In this document: positions 46,241 through 54,559 of the stretch, piece by piece
Numbering within the stretch: position 1 is the first letter of the stretch
How the letters are laid out: every line of letters starts with the position of its first letter
Assembly (NCBI GenBank): GCA_963643465.1
Contig: CAVIJT010000001.1
Span: 62,001-126,000 of the forward strand
Reading direction: 5' to 3'
From: CAG-411 sp963643465
GTDB taxonomy: Bacteria > Bacillota > Clostridia > Lachnospirales > Lachnospiraceae
DNA length: 64,000 bases
The notes under the pieces: model-generated
Databases searched by the model: none
What the model was told of the DNA's origin: nothing
The model's input: the letters and a program-made list of their open reading frames with translations, nothing else
Translations under genes and position numbers: made by a program

Positions 46241-47182
46241 TTACTTCACATCTTCTGCTTTAATATGCTGTACTAATGTTGTCGTATCATTAATTGGCAA
46301 CATGGTAACATCCATTTTCTTTAACTTATTTATAATCTTAGGAAGTGTTTCTACAGTCTGCTGTTTTCCAGCACAATCATGCATTAACACAACAGAATTT
46401 TCGTATAATTCCACTCCCGAAATTACATTATCAATCATTTGCTGATTAGTTAATTTCTCCCCTGTTGCATCTCCATTAATTACATTCCAATCAATATATA
46501 CATATCCAGCTTTCTTGGTATAACGGATAATCTCATCCATACCAACTCCACTAACTGTATTACTGCTTCCACCCGGAAAACGAATAAATTTAGGACGCTG
46601 TCCGGTTATATTGAATAATAAATCACTTAACTTCGTCATATCACTCTTATAAGCATTCACCGATTTATAAATCTTTTGATATTGATGCGTATAAGAATGC
46701 ATAGCAAGAGTATGTCCCTCTTGATATATTCTCTCGTACATTTTTCTTGAATGGTCATCTGTTTGCCCAATCACAAAAAAAGTTGCCTTTATATTATTCT
46801 TCGCAAGAATGTCCAATATATCTTCTGTATTCGAACTTGGACCATCATCGAATGTTAAATACACTTTCTTTCCTTTGATCTTTGTTTGATCTTCTCCCTT
46901 AGGAATTTTTGTTGGTTCTATTGCTGCCGCTTCTGCTTCTTCTGCAATTGTCATAGAATCCTCTGTATTATCATCTTCTGCATACTCTACTGAATATTGG
47001 GACATATACTGATTCAACTTTTTTTCCAACATACATACTTTAACCCAAAGAGTAATACACAAAAGCGAAGGTAATAACAAAAAAACAATTATGGTAATTA
47101 CAATCATCTTTTTCAAGCGATTCACTCTTTTGCGGCGTGCTTCTAACGCTGCTTGTTTTGCTGTGTTCTTATCACCGCTCAT
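46241..47182 (-). CDS. Membrane-anchored polysaccharide deacetylase (NodB domain)
   Basis: A 313-residue protein with a basic cytoplasmic start (KQAALEARRKRVNRLKK), one transmembrane helix (about 27-47), a linker, then a NodB domain. The catalytic and metal motifs are YLTFDDGPSSNTEDIL, HSYTHQY, RFPGGSSN and the C-terminal VLMHDCAGK. It should remove acetyl groups from extracellular peptidoglycan sugars; PdaA/PgdA-like enzymes have this layout. It has a strong promoter at 47324-47352 and ends 174 bases before the bactofilin gene; nothing firm was seen in that gap apart from a weak promoter-like match. Confidence 0.9.
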   Translation of the reverse strand: MSGDKNTAKQAALEARRKRVNRLKKMIVITIIVFLLLPSLLCITLWVKVCMLEKKLNQYMSQYSVEYAEDDNTEDSMTIAEEAEAAAIEPTKIPKGEDQTKIKGKKVYLTFDDGPSSNTEDILDILAKNNIKATFFVIGQTDDHSRKMYERIYQEGHTLAMHSYTHQYQKIYKSVNAYKSDMTKLSDLLFNITGQRPKFIRFPGGSSNTVSGVGMDEIIRYTKKAGYVYIDWNVINGDATGEKLTNQQMIDNVISGVELYENSVVLMHDCAGKQQTVETLPKIINKLKKMDVTMLPINDTTTLVQHIKAEDVK

Positions 47183-47323
47183 GAAATCATCCCTTCGTTT
47201 CTATCCTATCATCTTATCATACTTCCGTATTTCAAATTTTATATCTAAATATGCCTCACATATTTCTATTACTTAATCGAACGCATTTTTACTTTCTATT
47301 ATTCAAAGTTGCATACTATGATG

Positions 47324-47352
47324 ATTATAATATAAATACACACAAAAATCAA
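47324..47352 (-). promoter_or_regulatory. Promoter of the deacetylase-bactofilin-pyrH-frr unit
   Basis: TTGATT, 17-base spacer, TATAAT on the minus strand. The 326-base gap 47183-47508 holds this promoter, a ~130-base leader with no structure I recognise, and the tsf terminator. Confidence 0.75.
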
Positions 47353-47421
47353 CTGTGAAAAACATACTGTTCTGTCATTCTCATACAAATTTATATATTT
47401 AATTACAAATACCTACTGAGA

Positions 47422-47464
47422 CGCAAAAACCCTCAGAAATTCTAAAATAGAAATTCTAAGGGTT
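47422..47464 (-). terminator. Terminator of rpsB-tsf
   Basis: AACCCTTAGAATTTCTA / TAGAATTTCTGAGGGTT (one wobble, one mismatch) followed by TTTG on the minus strand. Confidence 0.8.
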
Positions 47465-47508
47465 CTTTCTCTCATTTATAAAAGCTGGCTTCTAAATAAT
47501 CGTCCAAA

Positions 47509-48438
47509 CTATTTTAACTGAGCTGCAACTTCTGCTGCAAAATCACTCTCAACTTTTTCAATACCTTCACCAGTCTCATAACGAACAAAGCTCTTAATTT
47601 CTAAAGCAACACCTTCTGCCTTAGCTACGCTCTCTACATATTTAGCTACAGACTGCTTTCCGTCCTCAGCCTTAACATATACCTGATCTAATAAGCAGAT
47701 TTCTTTCAACTCTTTGTTGATACGTCCCATTACCATTCCATCGATAATCTTCTCTGCTGCATCTGGCTTTTCTTTTACTGCTTGAGCCTTTAAGATTTCT
47801 TTCTCATGCTCAATATAATCCTGATCTACTTCATCTCTGCTTGTGTACTTTGGATTTAAAGCTGCAATCTGCATTGCAACATTTTTCAAGCACTCTTTTA
47901 CTGCATCTGAATTTGAATCTGTCTTAGCCTGAACAAGAACTCCAATCTTTCCACCTGCATGGATATAACTTTCGATAATACCGTCAGTTGCTTCAACCTT
48001 AGCAAATCTACGAATAGTCATATTCTCACCAATTACAGCAATCATGCTTGCTAAATTTTCTTTTACAGTTTTTGAAGAATCTTCAATCCATGGCTCAGCA
48101 AGGAATGAATCTACATCCTGTGCTGAAGTGGTAGCAACCTGTGCTGCAACCTGTGCTACATAGTTCTGGAATTTTTCATTCTTAGCAACGAAGTCAGTCT
48201 CACTGTTTACTTCAACGATAGCTGCAAGTTTTCCATCTGCACTAATGTTGGTAGCAACCATACCTTCTGCGGCAACACGACCAGCTTTCTTTTCAGCCTT
48301 AGCTAAACCGTTCTCTCTTAAAAATTCAACTGCCTTATCCATATCTCCGTCTGTTGCAGTAAGTGCTTTCTTACAATCCATCATACCTGCGCCTGACACT
48401 TCTCTTAACTCTTTTACCATTGCTGCTGTAATAGCCAT
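47509..48438 (-). CDS. tsf: Translation elongation factor Ts
   Basis: The guanine nucleotide exchange factor of EF-Tu. The 309-residue protein starts with the UBA-like MVKELREVSGAGMMDCKKAL and has the core EVNSETDFVAKNEKF. Length is typical. The start has GGAGG eight bases upstream. It follows rpsB by 78 bases and ends at a clear terminator, so rpsB-tsf is a closed two-gene unit. Confidence 0.98.
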   Translation of the reverse strand: MAITAAMVKELREVSGAGMMDCKKALTATDGDMDKAVEFLRENGLAKAEKKAGRVAAEGMVATNISADGKLAAIVEVNSETDFVAKNEKFQNYVAQVAAQVATTSAQDVDSFLAEPWIEDSSKTVKENLASMIAVIGENMTIRRFAKVEATDGIIESYIHAGGKIGVLVQAKTDSNSDAVKECLKNVAMQIAALNPKYTSRDEVDQDYIEHEKEILKAQAVKEKPDAAEKIIDGMVMGRINKELKEICLLDQVYVKAEDGKQSVAKYVESVAKAEGVALEIKSFVRYETGEGIEKVESDFAAEVAAQLK

Positions 48439-48516
48439 TTTACATACCTCCGTTAGTTATTCTCTGTATATTCGCAAATGATGGAATGCCCTAGGGACAT
48501 CCCATCCTTTTATATC

Positions 48517-49236
48517 TTATTCAGCGTCTGTTTCCTCTGCTGCTTCAACCTGCTCACCCTGATTAGCCTCGATAACAGCATCTGCCATCTTAGCAACAAT
48601 CAACTTAACTGCTCTGATTGCATCGTCATTACCTGGGATTACGTAATCTAATTCTTCTGGATCACAGTTTGTATCTGCAATACCGATCAAAGGAATTCCT
48701 AATGTGTGTGCTTCCTGTACACAAATCTTTTCCTTCTTAGGATCTACAACAAAAATTGCATCTGGAATGTTCTTCATGTTCTTGATACCGCCCAAGTTCT
48801 TCTCAAGCTTTTCCCATTCCTTCTTCAATTTGATAACTTCTTTCTTTGGAAGAACATCAAATGTTCCATCCTCAGCCATAGCTTCAATCTTCTTTAACTT
48901 ATCAATTCTTCCCTTGATAGTCTCAAAGTTAGTAAGCATACCACCTAACCATCTCTCGTTTACATAGTACATTCCGCAACGCTCTGCCTCTGTCTTAACA
49001 GAATCCTGAGCCTGCTTCTTTGTTCCAACAAAAAGAACTGTACCACCATCAGCAACGATATCCTTGATTGCATTGTATGCTTCATCTACTTTACCTACTG
49101 ACTTCTGTAAGTCAATGATATAAATACCATTTCTCTCTGTGTAGATGTAAGGAGCCATCTTAGGGTTCCATCTTCTTGTCTGATGTCCAAAATGAACACC
49201 TGCTTCTAATAACTGTTTCATTGAAATAACGCTCAT
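48517..49236 (-). CDS. rpsB: 30S ribosomal protein S2
   Basis: A 239-residue ribosomal protein with the family start MSVISMKQLLEAGVHFGHQT and RRWNPKMAPYIY. It also has VLFVGTKKQAQDSV, RWLGGMLTNF and PDAIFVVDPKKE. GGAGG is six bases before the ATG at 49236; the longer frame to 49314 lacks a site and crosses the leader. It has its own promoter at 49342-49370, separating it from the flagellar operon that ends just upstream. Confidence 0.98.
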   Translation of the reverse strand: MSVISMKQLLEAGVHFGHQTRRWNPKMAPYIYTERNGIYIIDLQKSVGKVDEAYNAIKDIVADGGTVLFVGTKKQAQDSVKTEAERCGMYYVNERWLGGMLTNFETIKGRIDKLKKIEAMAEDGTFDVLPKKEVIKLKKEWEKLEKNLGGIKNMKNIPDAIFVVDPKKEKICVQEAHTLGIPLIGIADTNCDPEELDYVIPGNDDAIRAVKLIVAKMADAVIEANQGEQVEAAEETDAE

Positions 49237-49335
49237 AATATACCTCCATTGGTTGTTTTCTTCCGTAAAGATCTTCTTTTCGCGTAACCTTAAGGCACCA
49301 AACGCCAAAATCACTCTACGTGTATTGTCTCATAC
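49237..49335 (-). other. rpsB 5' leader with possible folded structure
   Basis: About 100 bases between the predicted start and the rpsB ATG. GCGT...ACGC arms enclose TTGGTGCCTTAAGG, which can fold further. Ribosomal-protein leaders often bind their own product; here only the pairing is seen. Confidence 0.3.
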
Positions 49336-49341
49336 TTTCAC

Positions 49342-49370
49342 ATTCTAACACAGACCTTTTTTCTTTGCAA
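49342..49370 (-). promoter_or_regulatory. Promoter of rpsB-tsf
   Basis: TTGCAA, 17-base spacer, TAGAAT on the minus strand. Confidence 0.75.
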
Positions 49371-49377
49371 GCATTTT

Positions 49378-49435
49378 TTCAAAAAAATAAACACTGCTAT
49401 AGCCTGTCCTCTGTCAAACTTTAGCAATGTTTATT
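49378..49435 (-). terminator. Terminator of the flagellar/chemotaxis operon
   Basis: AATAAACATTGCTA / TAGCAGTGTTTATT (14 bp, one GU) around a ~22-base loop, followed by TTTTTTT on the minus strand, just after the last gene of the operon. Confidence 0.85.
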
Positions 49436-49443
49436 CTTCGTAC

Positions 49444-50052
49444 CTAATTAGTTATAATTTCTGCAATTTGCGTATAAGTTGATCCCATTGGAATTTTATA
49501 GGTTCCCACTTTAATCATGGACCCATATCCATTATCACAAAGGAACTTGTCAAACTTTTCTGCATCATCTACAAGAGCTAAAGAATACAAAGTAGATGCA
49601 ATTTCCTCTGACCACATTCCCGCCTTTATTTCCACTGTCACATAGGAAACCTGTTCCTTCTTAGAAGGTTTCTTTGTTGCCTCCGGTGTTGATGTTACTT
49701 CAGGTTTCTCTGTTAAAGTCACTTCCTCAGTAGCTGATGTCTGTGCGCTAACTGGTTTCTTTTTTCCAGAAGAAGAACTCTGTTCTGTAGGTTCAACAGA
49801 AGGCATTGCACTGTCTTCTACTACTTCTGTTATTTCTGGTCCCTCTGAAGCATCAGACTCACCAGTAGGCGTTTCCTGTGCAGCTAACACTTGATCCAAC
49901 GCATCTTCTCTCTCAATCATTCCTAGCTCCAATGCACGCTCTTTTACTTCTGCATCTGTCATCTTATCTTGGGAAGAATCCGGAACCATCATAATTGCTG
50001 TGGCAAATACCATTCCAATTCCCAAACCTAACATAAAATCCTTTTTTTTCAT
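49444..50052 (-). CDS. Membrane-anchored protein with a lone MltG/YceG LysM-like domain
   Basis: A 202-residue protein: short basic start MKKKDFML, one transmembrane helix or uncleaved signal (about 7-23), a long Ser/Thr/Glu/Pro-rich linker (about 55-138), and a C-terminal ~60-residue domain. That domain (VEIKAGMWSEEIASTLYSLA ... FDKFL ... GTYKIPMGSTYTQIAEII) matches the LysM-like subdomain of MltG lytic transglycosylases. The catalytic domain of MltG is absent. It is exported and may bind peptidoglycan. It follows the SwrB-like gene directly and is the last gene of the flagellar operon. Confidence 0.7.
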   Translation of the reverse strand: MKKKDFMLGLGIGMVFATAIMMVPDSSQDKMTDAEVKERALELGMIEREDALDQVLAAQETPTGESDASEGPEITEVVEDSAMPSVEPTEQSSSSGKKKPVSAQTSATEEVTLTEKPEVTSTPEATKKPSKKEQVSYVTVEIKAGMWSEEIASTLYSLALVDDAEKFDKFLCDNGYGSMIKVGTYKIPMGSTYTQIAEIITN

Positions 50053-50898
50053 TTATCTTCTCGCTCCTTGAAACAAATCAATCACTAACTTCACTTCGCC
50101 TTGTCCTTTACCAAGCAATTTTGCAATTTCCATAATAGATTTTCCTTCATTATATAAATCTAAAATCACCTGATTTTGATTTGCATCATTCAAAGCACTT
50201 TCTGGTTCTTTTTCTTGAACAGGCTCTTTTTCTTCAGTTACAGAAACCTCTTCCATAGTATTTCCCATATGTTCCAGAGCAGCCATCTGCATATTGACTT
50301 TTTGAGAAGCCTCTTCCTTTGCTTCTTCCTCTTCCATTATGACAGTTTCACTTTCTTGCGGCAACACGCCTGATAACATCAAGTCTTCTTTTTCTCTTTC
50401 CAGTTCTTCCTGCTTCTTTAACTGTTTTTCCAACTCTTTCTGAATCTTTTTGTGTTGAAGCATTTTCTGCTTTTCCAGTTCCTTATTGGCAAGTTCTTCT
50501 AACACTATCTTGGATTTGTCAATCTCTTGAACAAAGTCTTTCATCTCATTCTCTTTTGCATTAAGCATATCATATAAAAAGACAACTTCTTTATGATTTT
50601 GTTCAATTTTTTCTAGAATCTGATCGGAAAATTCACTGACAGCCATAATCTTTTCATTGGAAATATGCCCCAACTGTTCATCTGCCTTACTCACTTCTTC
50701 CTCAATCTTTTCGTCAATAATTGATTTTGAGCTTTCTTTGATTTTCTCCTCATTCTCTTTCAAAATGCGTCTGACAAACTGATCATCTACAACAGGGGTT
50801 TCACCATTTTCAGAGTCCTTTGAAACTTTGTCTGAAATGATAAAGCTAAGAAAAATAATGATTAGTCCAACTATAAGTATTAAAATCTTGATTTCCAT
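50053..50898 (-). CDS. SwrB-like membrane coiled-coil protein (DUF6115-like)
   Basis: A 281-residue protein with one N-terminal transmembrane helix (about 4-22), a long charged coiled coil (about 45-180), an acidic spacer, and a C-terminal helix-turn-helix-like motif (ILDLYNEGKSIMEIAKLLGK, then GQGEVKLVIDLF). B. subtilis has swrB, a single-pass protein that promotes flagellar type III export, at the matching place between sigD and rpsB; the same topology and position argue for an analogue. I recall the family name as DUF6115. It abuts the next gene without a gap. Confidence 0.65.
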   Translation of the reverse strand: MEIKILILIVGLIIIFLSFIISDKVSKDSENGETPVVDDQFVRRILKENEEKIKESSKSIIDEKIEEEVSKADEQLGHISNEKIMAVSEFSDQILEKIEQNHKEVVFLYDMLNAKENEMKDFVQEIDKSKIVLEELANKELEKQKMLQHKKIQKELEKQLKKQEELEREKEDLMLSGVLPQESETVIMEEEEAKEEASQKVNMQMAALEHMGNTMEEVSVTEEKEPVQEKEPESALNDANQNQVILDLYNEGKSIMEIAKLLGKGQGEVKLVIDLFQGARR

Positions 50899-50909
50899 GG
50901 TACACTCCT

Positions 50910-51224
50910 TTAAATCTTTATATCAAAGCCACCCTGCTCGATAGGCTTTGACTGCTTTTGTTCTTCCTTAGACTGCTTTTTCCCCTTTTTCCCAGAACCT
51001 TTATACTGCCCATTTCCTTTTTCTTTGGCATCGTACCGATATTCTTTTTCTTCCCCTTTAGATGCTTGTACTACCACTTCTGCATTTTGTTTTACATGTT
51101 TACTAAACTGCTGTGCTGCATTCTCCTGAGCATGTGCCAATCTATTTTGATCACCCACATGTTGCTGCGAAGCCTCCTGCGATCTCGGAGCAATGCTTAT
51201 CATATCAATTGGTCTGATTGGCAT
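50910..51224 (-). CDS. Small hydrophilic protein, function unknown
   Basis: A 104-residue protein starting MPIRPIDMISIAPRSQEA and ending PIEQGGFDIKI, with a Lys/Gly/Glu-rich low-complexity middle. It has no signal or membrane helix. I do not know a function. It lies between fapA (15 bases) and the SwrB-like gene (11 bases), inside the flagellar operon, so a flagellar role is possible. The stretch of ordered residues is limited to the two ends, which may be short binding motifs. Confidence 0.6.
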   Translation of the reverse strand: MPIRPIDMISIAPRSQEASQQHVGDQNRLAHAQENAAQQFSKHVKQNAEVVVQASKGEEKEYRYDAKEKGNGQYKGSGKKGKKQSKEEQKQSKPIEQGGFDIKI

Positions 51225-51239
51225 TGTAATCCCCTCTTT

Positions 51240-52844
51240 CTACATTGTAACAGTCTTAATCACAGACCGATCCTTCACAAACTGTATTCGTCTTGTCTCA
51301 TTACGAACAAAATAATTAGCATTGTTAATCGTTACTTTAACACCTGGATAGACTGCACCTGAAACTTTAATTCTTCCACGGTTATGTTCTTCCATCTCTT
51401 CTCTTAATTCTTCTGAACGTAACTCCGCATTCTCAATATTTTGTCGCAACAATTCTACACTTTTCTTGGCGATTTCGTATTGTTTTCGCTTATCATCCGG
51501 CAATTTTTCGCCTTTTTTTACTTTATTAGCATACACACCGATGGTTTTGTTATATTTCTCAATTTCCTCTGTCATAGATACAATCTGCTTATCAAGAGAC
51601 TGATATTCTTCTAACAGACTAGGGTCCATACCAATCTCAAGCAAAGTCTTTGTTCCCATGGTAGAGCCAGCTTCTTTCATAGAAATATTCTGTTCAGCTC
51701 GAATACTACCGCCTATAATTAAACCTCGCTTACCGGTAGAAACTACCTCACCTTTTGCCTCTACCGTACTGTGCATAATTGCGTCTGTTGTTACTGAACC
51801 GCCTGCATAAACTTCAGAATTTTCAATAAACTTAGTTACAATATCATGATCGGCTTGCAGTACACCACGATTCATTCCCTGAATTCCACGTCTCAAAATA
51901 ATCTGACCTCCGGCAATTAATGTGGCCCCCTCTACAACACCATCTACAATAATATCACCTTTTGCTTCAATTTTAAAGCCTGTAATTACATTTCCTTTTA
52001 CATGAACATTTCCATCATAACTGATATCTCCTGTAGATGTGCTTACATCTGCAGGAACTTCATAAGTATTTGACACAAATACCTTATCTCCTGTCAATTG
52101 CACATGACCAGCCACATCGCTATACATTTTAAGACCATCTTCCGACAAATGAATATTATGTCCATGTTTTAATGTCTTTACATTGACTTTTGCCTGCTTA
52201 ATGGGTTCTCCACTAATGTCAATACCTGGCTTTCCCATTTGAGCAGGCTGTAAAGTAGCAAGCAAAGCTCCCGCTTCAATATGATTGATATTATCTACCA
52301 TATGAAAGTCAACGCTTCCATCCTCTTTAATTGTAGGCTTTGATATCTTGTCTACATCAAAATGGTAAATAATTTCTGCATTTTTTCCTTGAATCGGTTT
52401 TGTAGCCTTCGCAATTACAAAATCGGTACAAAATTGTCTTGCTTTTAAATAAATATCAATATTTCTCTCTATAATTCCGTGTCGAACGCCATTGTGTTCT
52501 AAATCACTCATAATCTCTTGACGAGTAATTAATTTTCCATTATTAGATGGCGGATAAAATCTTGCAACCACTTGTGTCTTGCCTCGATTAATATCCAGCT
52601 TCATATATTCATTTTCCTGATAAACTTTTTCTTTAGATATTTTATACTCTGTAGGTTTATCTTGTATATTATCAATAGCCTTCTTTAATTCTTTTGTATC
52701 AAATTCCTCTAGCTTTATATGATGCAAATAATACATTACATCATTTATATCAATATCATGACCACCCAAAACCGGCGGAAAAAACTTCAAGTATGTTCCA
52801 TCCTGTTTATGCAATAACTGAAAAAATCCATTTTTATAACGCAT
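51240..52844 (-). CDS. Flagellar assembly protein A-like, FapA (DUF342)
   Basis: A 534-residue cytoplasmic protein. The N-terminal ~150 residues include KVYQENEYMKLDINRGKTQV and TRQEIMSDLEHNGVRHGI. The central region is a repetitive beta-helix (GDISYDGNVHVKGNVITGFK, IEAKGDIIVDGVVEGATLIA, GGQIILRRGIQGM), and a coiled coil (about 400-475) follows. This order is that of FapA/DUF342 proteins. The family is found in flagellar operons, and its molecular role is not settled. The ATG at 52844 follows a GGGGGGG site by about five bases; the ATG at 52862 overlaps that site. It follows the sigma-28 gene by 22 bases. Confidence 0.88.
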   Translation of the reverse strand: MRYKNGFFQLLHKQDGTYLKFFPPVLGGHDIDINDVMYYLHHIKLEEFDTKELKKAIDNIQDKPTEYKISKEKVYQENEYMKLDINRGKTQVVARFYPPSNNGKLITRQEIMSDLEHNGVRHGIIERNIDIYLKARQFCTDFVIAKATKPIQGKNAEIIYHFDVDKISKPTIKEDGSVDFHMVDNINHIEAGALLATLQPAQMGKPGIDISGEPIKQAKVNVKTLKHGHNIHLSEDGLKMYSDVAGHVQLTGDKVFVSNTYEVPADVSTSTGDISYDGNVHVKGNVITGFKIEAKGDIIVDGVVEGATLIAGGQIILRRGIQGMNRGVLQADHDIVTKFIENSEVYAGGSVTTDAIMHSTVEAKGEVVSTGKRGLIIGGSIRAEQNISMKEAGSTMGTKTLLEIGMDPSLLEEYQSLDKQIVSMTEEIEKYNKTIGVYANKVKKGEKLPDDKRKQYEIAKKSVELLRQNIENAELRSEELREEMEEHNRGRIKVSGAVYPGVKVTINNANYFVRNETRRIQFVKDRSVIKTVTM

Positions 52845-52866
52845 ACATTCCCCCCCTGTCATAACG

Positions 52867-53628
52867 CTACCAGAAAATTTCCATATTGCTTCCTAGCTTT
52901 TGACGCATCTTTTGCAATGCCTTAGTGTGAAGCTGGGAAACACGTGATTCTGATACTTCCAAAATATGGCTAATCTCTTTTAGAGTCAAATCTTCATAAT
53001 AATATAACGTAATCACTTTTCTTTCATTCTCTGTCAATTGTTCTAACGTTTGTAACAAAATCTGCTTCATCTCTTCTTTTTCCATTACACGTTCCGGTTG
53101 TTCAAAATGTGAACTAGAATCTGCATCCACTCGAACCTCGGCTCCCTGCTCTAAAAACTCATCCAATGAAATTAAATTTGTCACTTTTGTCTGATTCTGC
53201 CATGTAGACAATTCATCTATGGAAATACCAATCTCCTCTGCTACTTCCTCGTCTGTTCCAGGTCTTCCATGCTCCAATTCTAACTTTTGATATGCTTGAT
53301 CAATCTTTTTTTGTTTTTGGCGCAAAGTTCTTGGTATCCAATCCATTTTTCGGATTTGGTCCAAAATGGCACCTCGAATACGAAGACTGGCATAGGTTTC
53401 AAATTTAACTCCCTTAAGCAAATCAAATTTATCAATTGCATCTATTAATCCAAAAGTTCCATATCCTACCAAATCATCATATTCTACTGTATATCCTAAA
53501 TACATGCTCAATCTTCCTGCAACAATCTTTACCAGATTGGCATATTCGATAATAATTTGCTCCCGAATTTGTGGTGTTCGTTCCTTTGTATACTCTTCCC
53601 ACAATTTATTTCTGCTCTCTTCGTTCAT
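52867..53628 (-). CDS. sigD: RNA polymerase sigma-28 factor for flagellar genes
   Basis: A 253-residue FliA/SigD-type sigma factor for late flagellar, motility and chemotaxis genes. Region 2 is visible in YDDLVGYGTFGLIDAIDKFD and VKFETYASLRIRGAILDQIR, region 3 in RTLRQKQKKIDQAYQKLE and region 4 in LTENERKVITLYYYEDLTLK and ISHILEVSESRVSQLHTKAL. The ATG at 53628 has GGAGG six bases upstream; the ATG at 53634 is too close to it. Its place after cheD matches B. subtilis sigD. The anti-sigma factor FlgM is not in this window. Confidence 0.96.
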   Translation of the reverse strand: MNEESRNKLWEEYTKERTPQIREQIIIEYANLVKIVAGRLSMYLGYTVEYDDLVGYGTFGLIDAIDKFDLLKGVKFETYASLRIRGAILDQIRKMDWIPRTLRQKQKKIDQAYQKLELEHGRPGTDEEVAEEIGISIDELSTWQNQTKVTNLISLDEFLEQGAEVRVDADSSSHFEQPERVMEKEEMKQILLQTLEQLTENERKVITLYYYEDLTLKEISHILEVSESRVSQLHTKALQKMRQKLGSNMEIFW

Positions 53629-53679
53629 GTACATCCTCCAAAAACAGGTCTGTGATACCTACTCTCTCTCCATGTTGTC

Positions 53680-54009
53680 TTATTCTACTTCTTTTTCAAC
53701 ATCTTGTTTTTGCTGATCTTCCTCTACTTCTTCAGCTTCCTCCGCCTCAGCTTCCTCTTTCAATTTACGAATTCGTTCTGCCTCGTTAAATTCAGCCAAA
53801 CGAACCCTTTCTTCTTCCTGCATTCTCTGTTGGTGCATTACATTCATAATAACTTTCTGTGCTTTTATACCAATCGCGGCAAAAATAATCAATACAATCA
53901 ATAGCACTTCTAAACTATATGTTGTATCGTAATCTCGCATCAGACAAATCAAACACGTAATTGCACCAGCCAGCAACGTAACTCCAGCTGGAATATAACG
54001 TACTTTCAT
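53680..54009 (-). CDS. Small membrane protein with charged tail, function unknown
   Basis: A 109-residue protein with two transmembrane helices (about 7-24 and 32-51) followed by a long charged, Glu-rich, probably helical cytoplasmic tail (MQEEERVRLAEFNEAERIRK, then KLKEEAEAEEAEE). I do not recognise it. It lies between cheD and sigD, where B. subtilis has no gene, and is co-directional with 51-54 base gaps. The codon use and ribosome context look ordinary for the operon. Confidence 0.6.
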   Translation of the reverse strand: MKVRYIPAGVTLLAGAITCLICLMRDYDTTYSLEVLLIVLIIFAAIGIKAQKVIMNVMHQQRMQEEERVRLAEFNEAERIRKLKEEAEAEEAEEVEEDQQKQDVEKEVE

Positions 54010-54063
54010 GCTGCACTTCTCTCCTCTACTTTGTAATAAGAAAATAATTCTCCTATCCTTATT

Positions 54064-54549
54064 TTATAATATTTTCGGTTCTTTTCCAACTGTCTTTATC
54101 AAAAGTTCACCAGTCTCTGGATAGAATTCTATGGTTCTACCATACGAATCTCCAGTATCTTCCGCTAAAATCCTAATTCCTAAACTTTTTAATTTATTCT
54201 TTGTTGCCTCTACATTTCTCTTACCAACACATAACATGGAATTTTCGCTGGAAAGTGCAAACATCTGCGCTCCTCCTGCTATTTTGGCTGTCAATCTATT
54301 CTTTGAAACTCCCTTTTTTTCAAGCATGACAATCAATTCATCTATTCCCGTGTCCGCAAACTTTGCAACATTTTCATTTGATCTTATTTGTGTACTATCT
54401 GGCAGCATAATATGTGCAAGCCCTGCTATCTTTGTTACAGAATCATACAAGACAATCCCAACACACGATCCGAGTCCAAGAGTAGTAATCGCATCGGGGG
54501 CGGCACAAATATTCATATCTGCCATACCAACTCTAATCATTGTTCCCAC
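54064..54549 (-). CDS. cheD: Chemoreceptor glutamine deamidase
   Basis: Deamidates receptor glutamines and, in B. subtilis, binds and stimulates CheC. The 161-residue protein has the catalytic Cys in TLGLGSCVGIVLYD, the His in GLAHIMLPDS and the conserved KIAGGAQMF. The C-terminal part has GRTIEFYPETGEL. The start is a GTG at 54549 with AGGTG ten bases upstream; the ATG at 54540 is possible. It follows cheC by ten bases, consistent with a CheC-CheD complex. Confidence 0.95.
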   Translation of the reverse strand: MGTMIRVGMADMNICAAPDAITTLGLGSCVGIVLYDSVTKIAGLAHIMLPDSTQIRSNENVAKFADTGIDELIVMLEKKGVSKNRLTAKIAGGAQMFALSSENSMLCVGKRNVEATKNKLKSLGIRILAEDTGDSYGRTIEFYPETGELLIKTVGKEPKIL

Positions 54550-54559
54550 GTCTGCTCAC

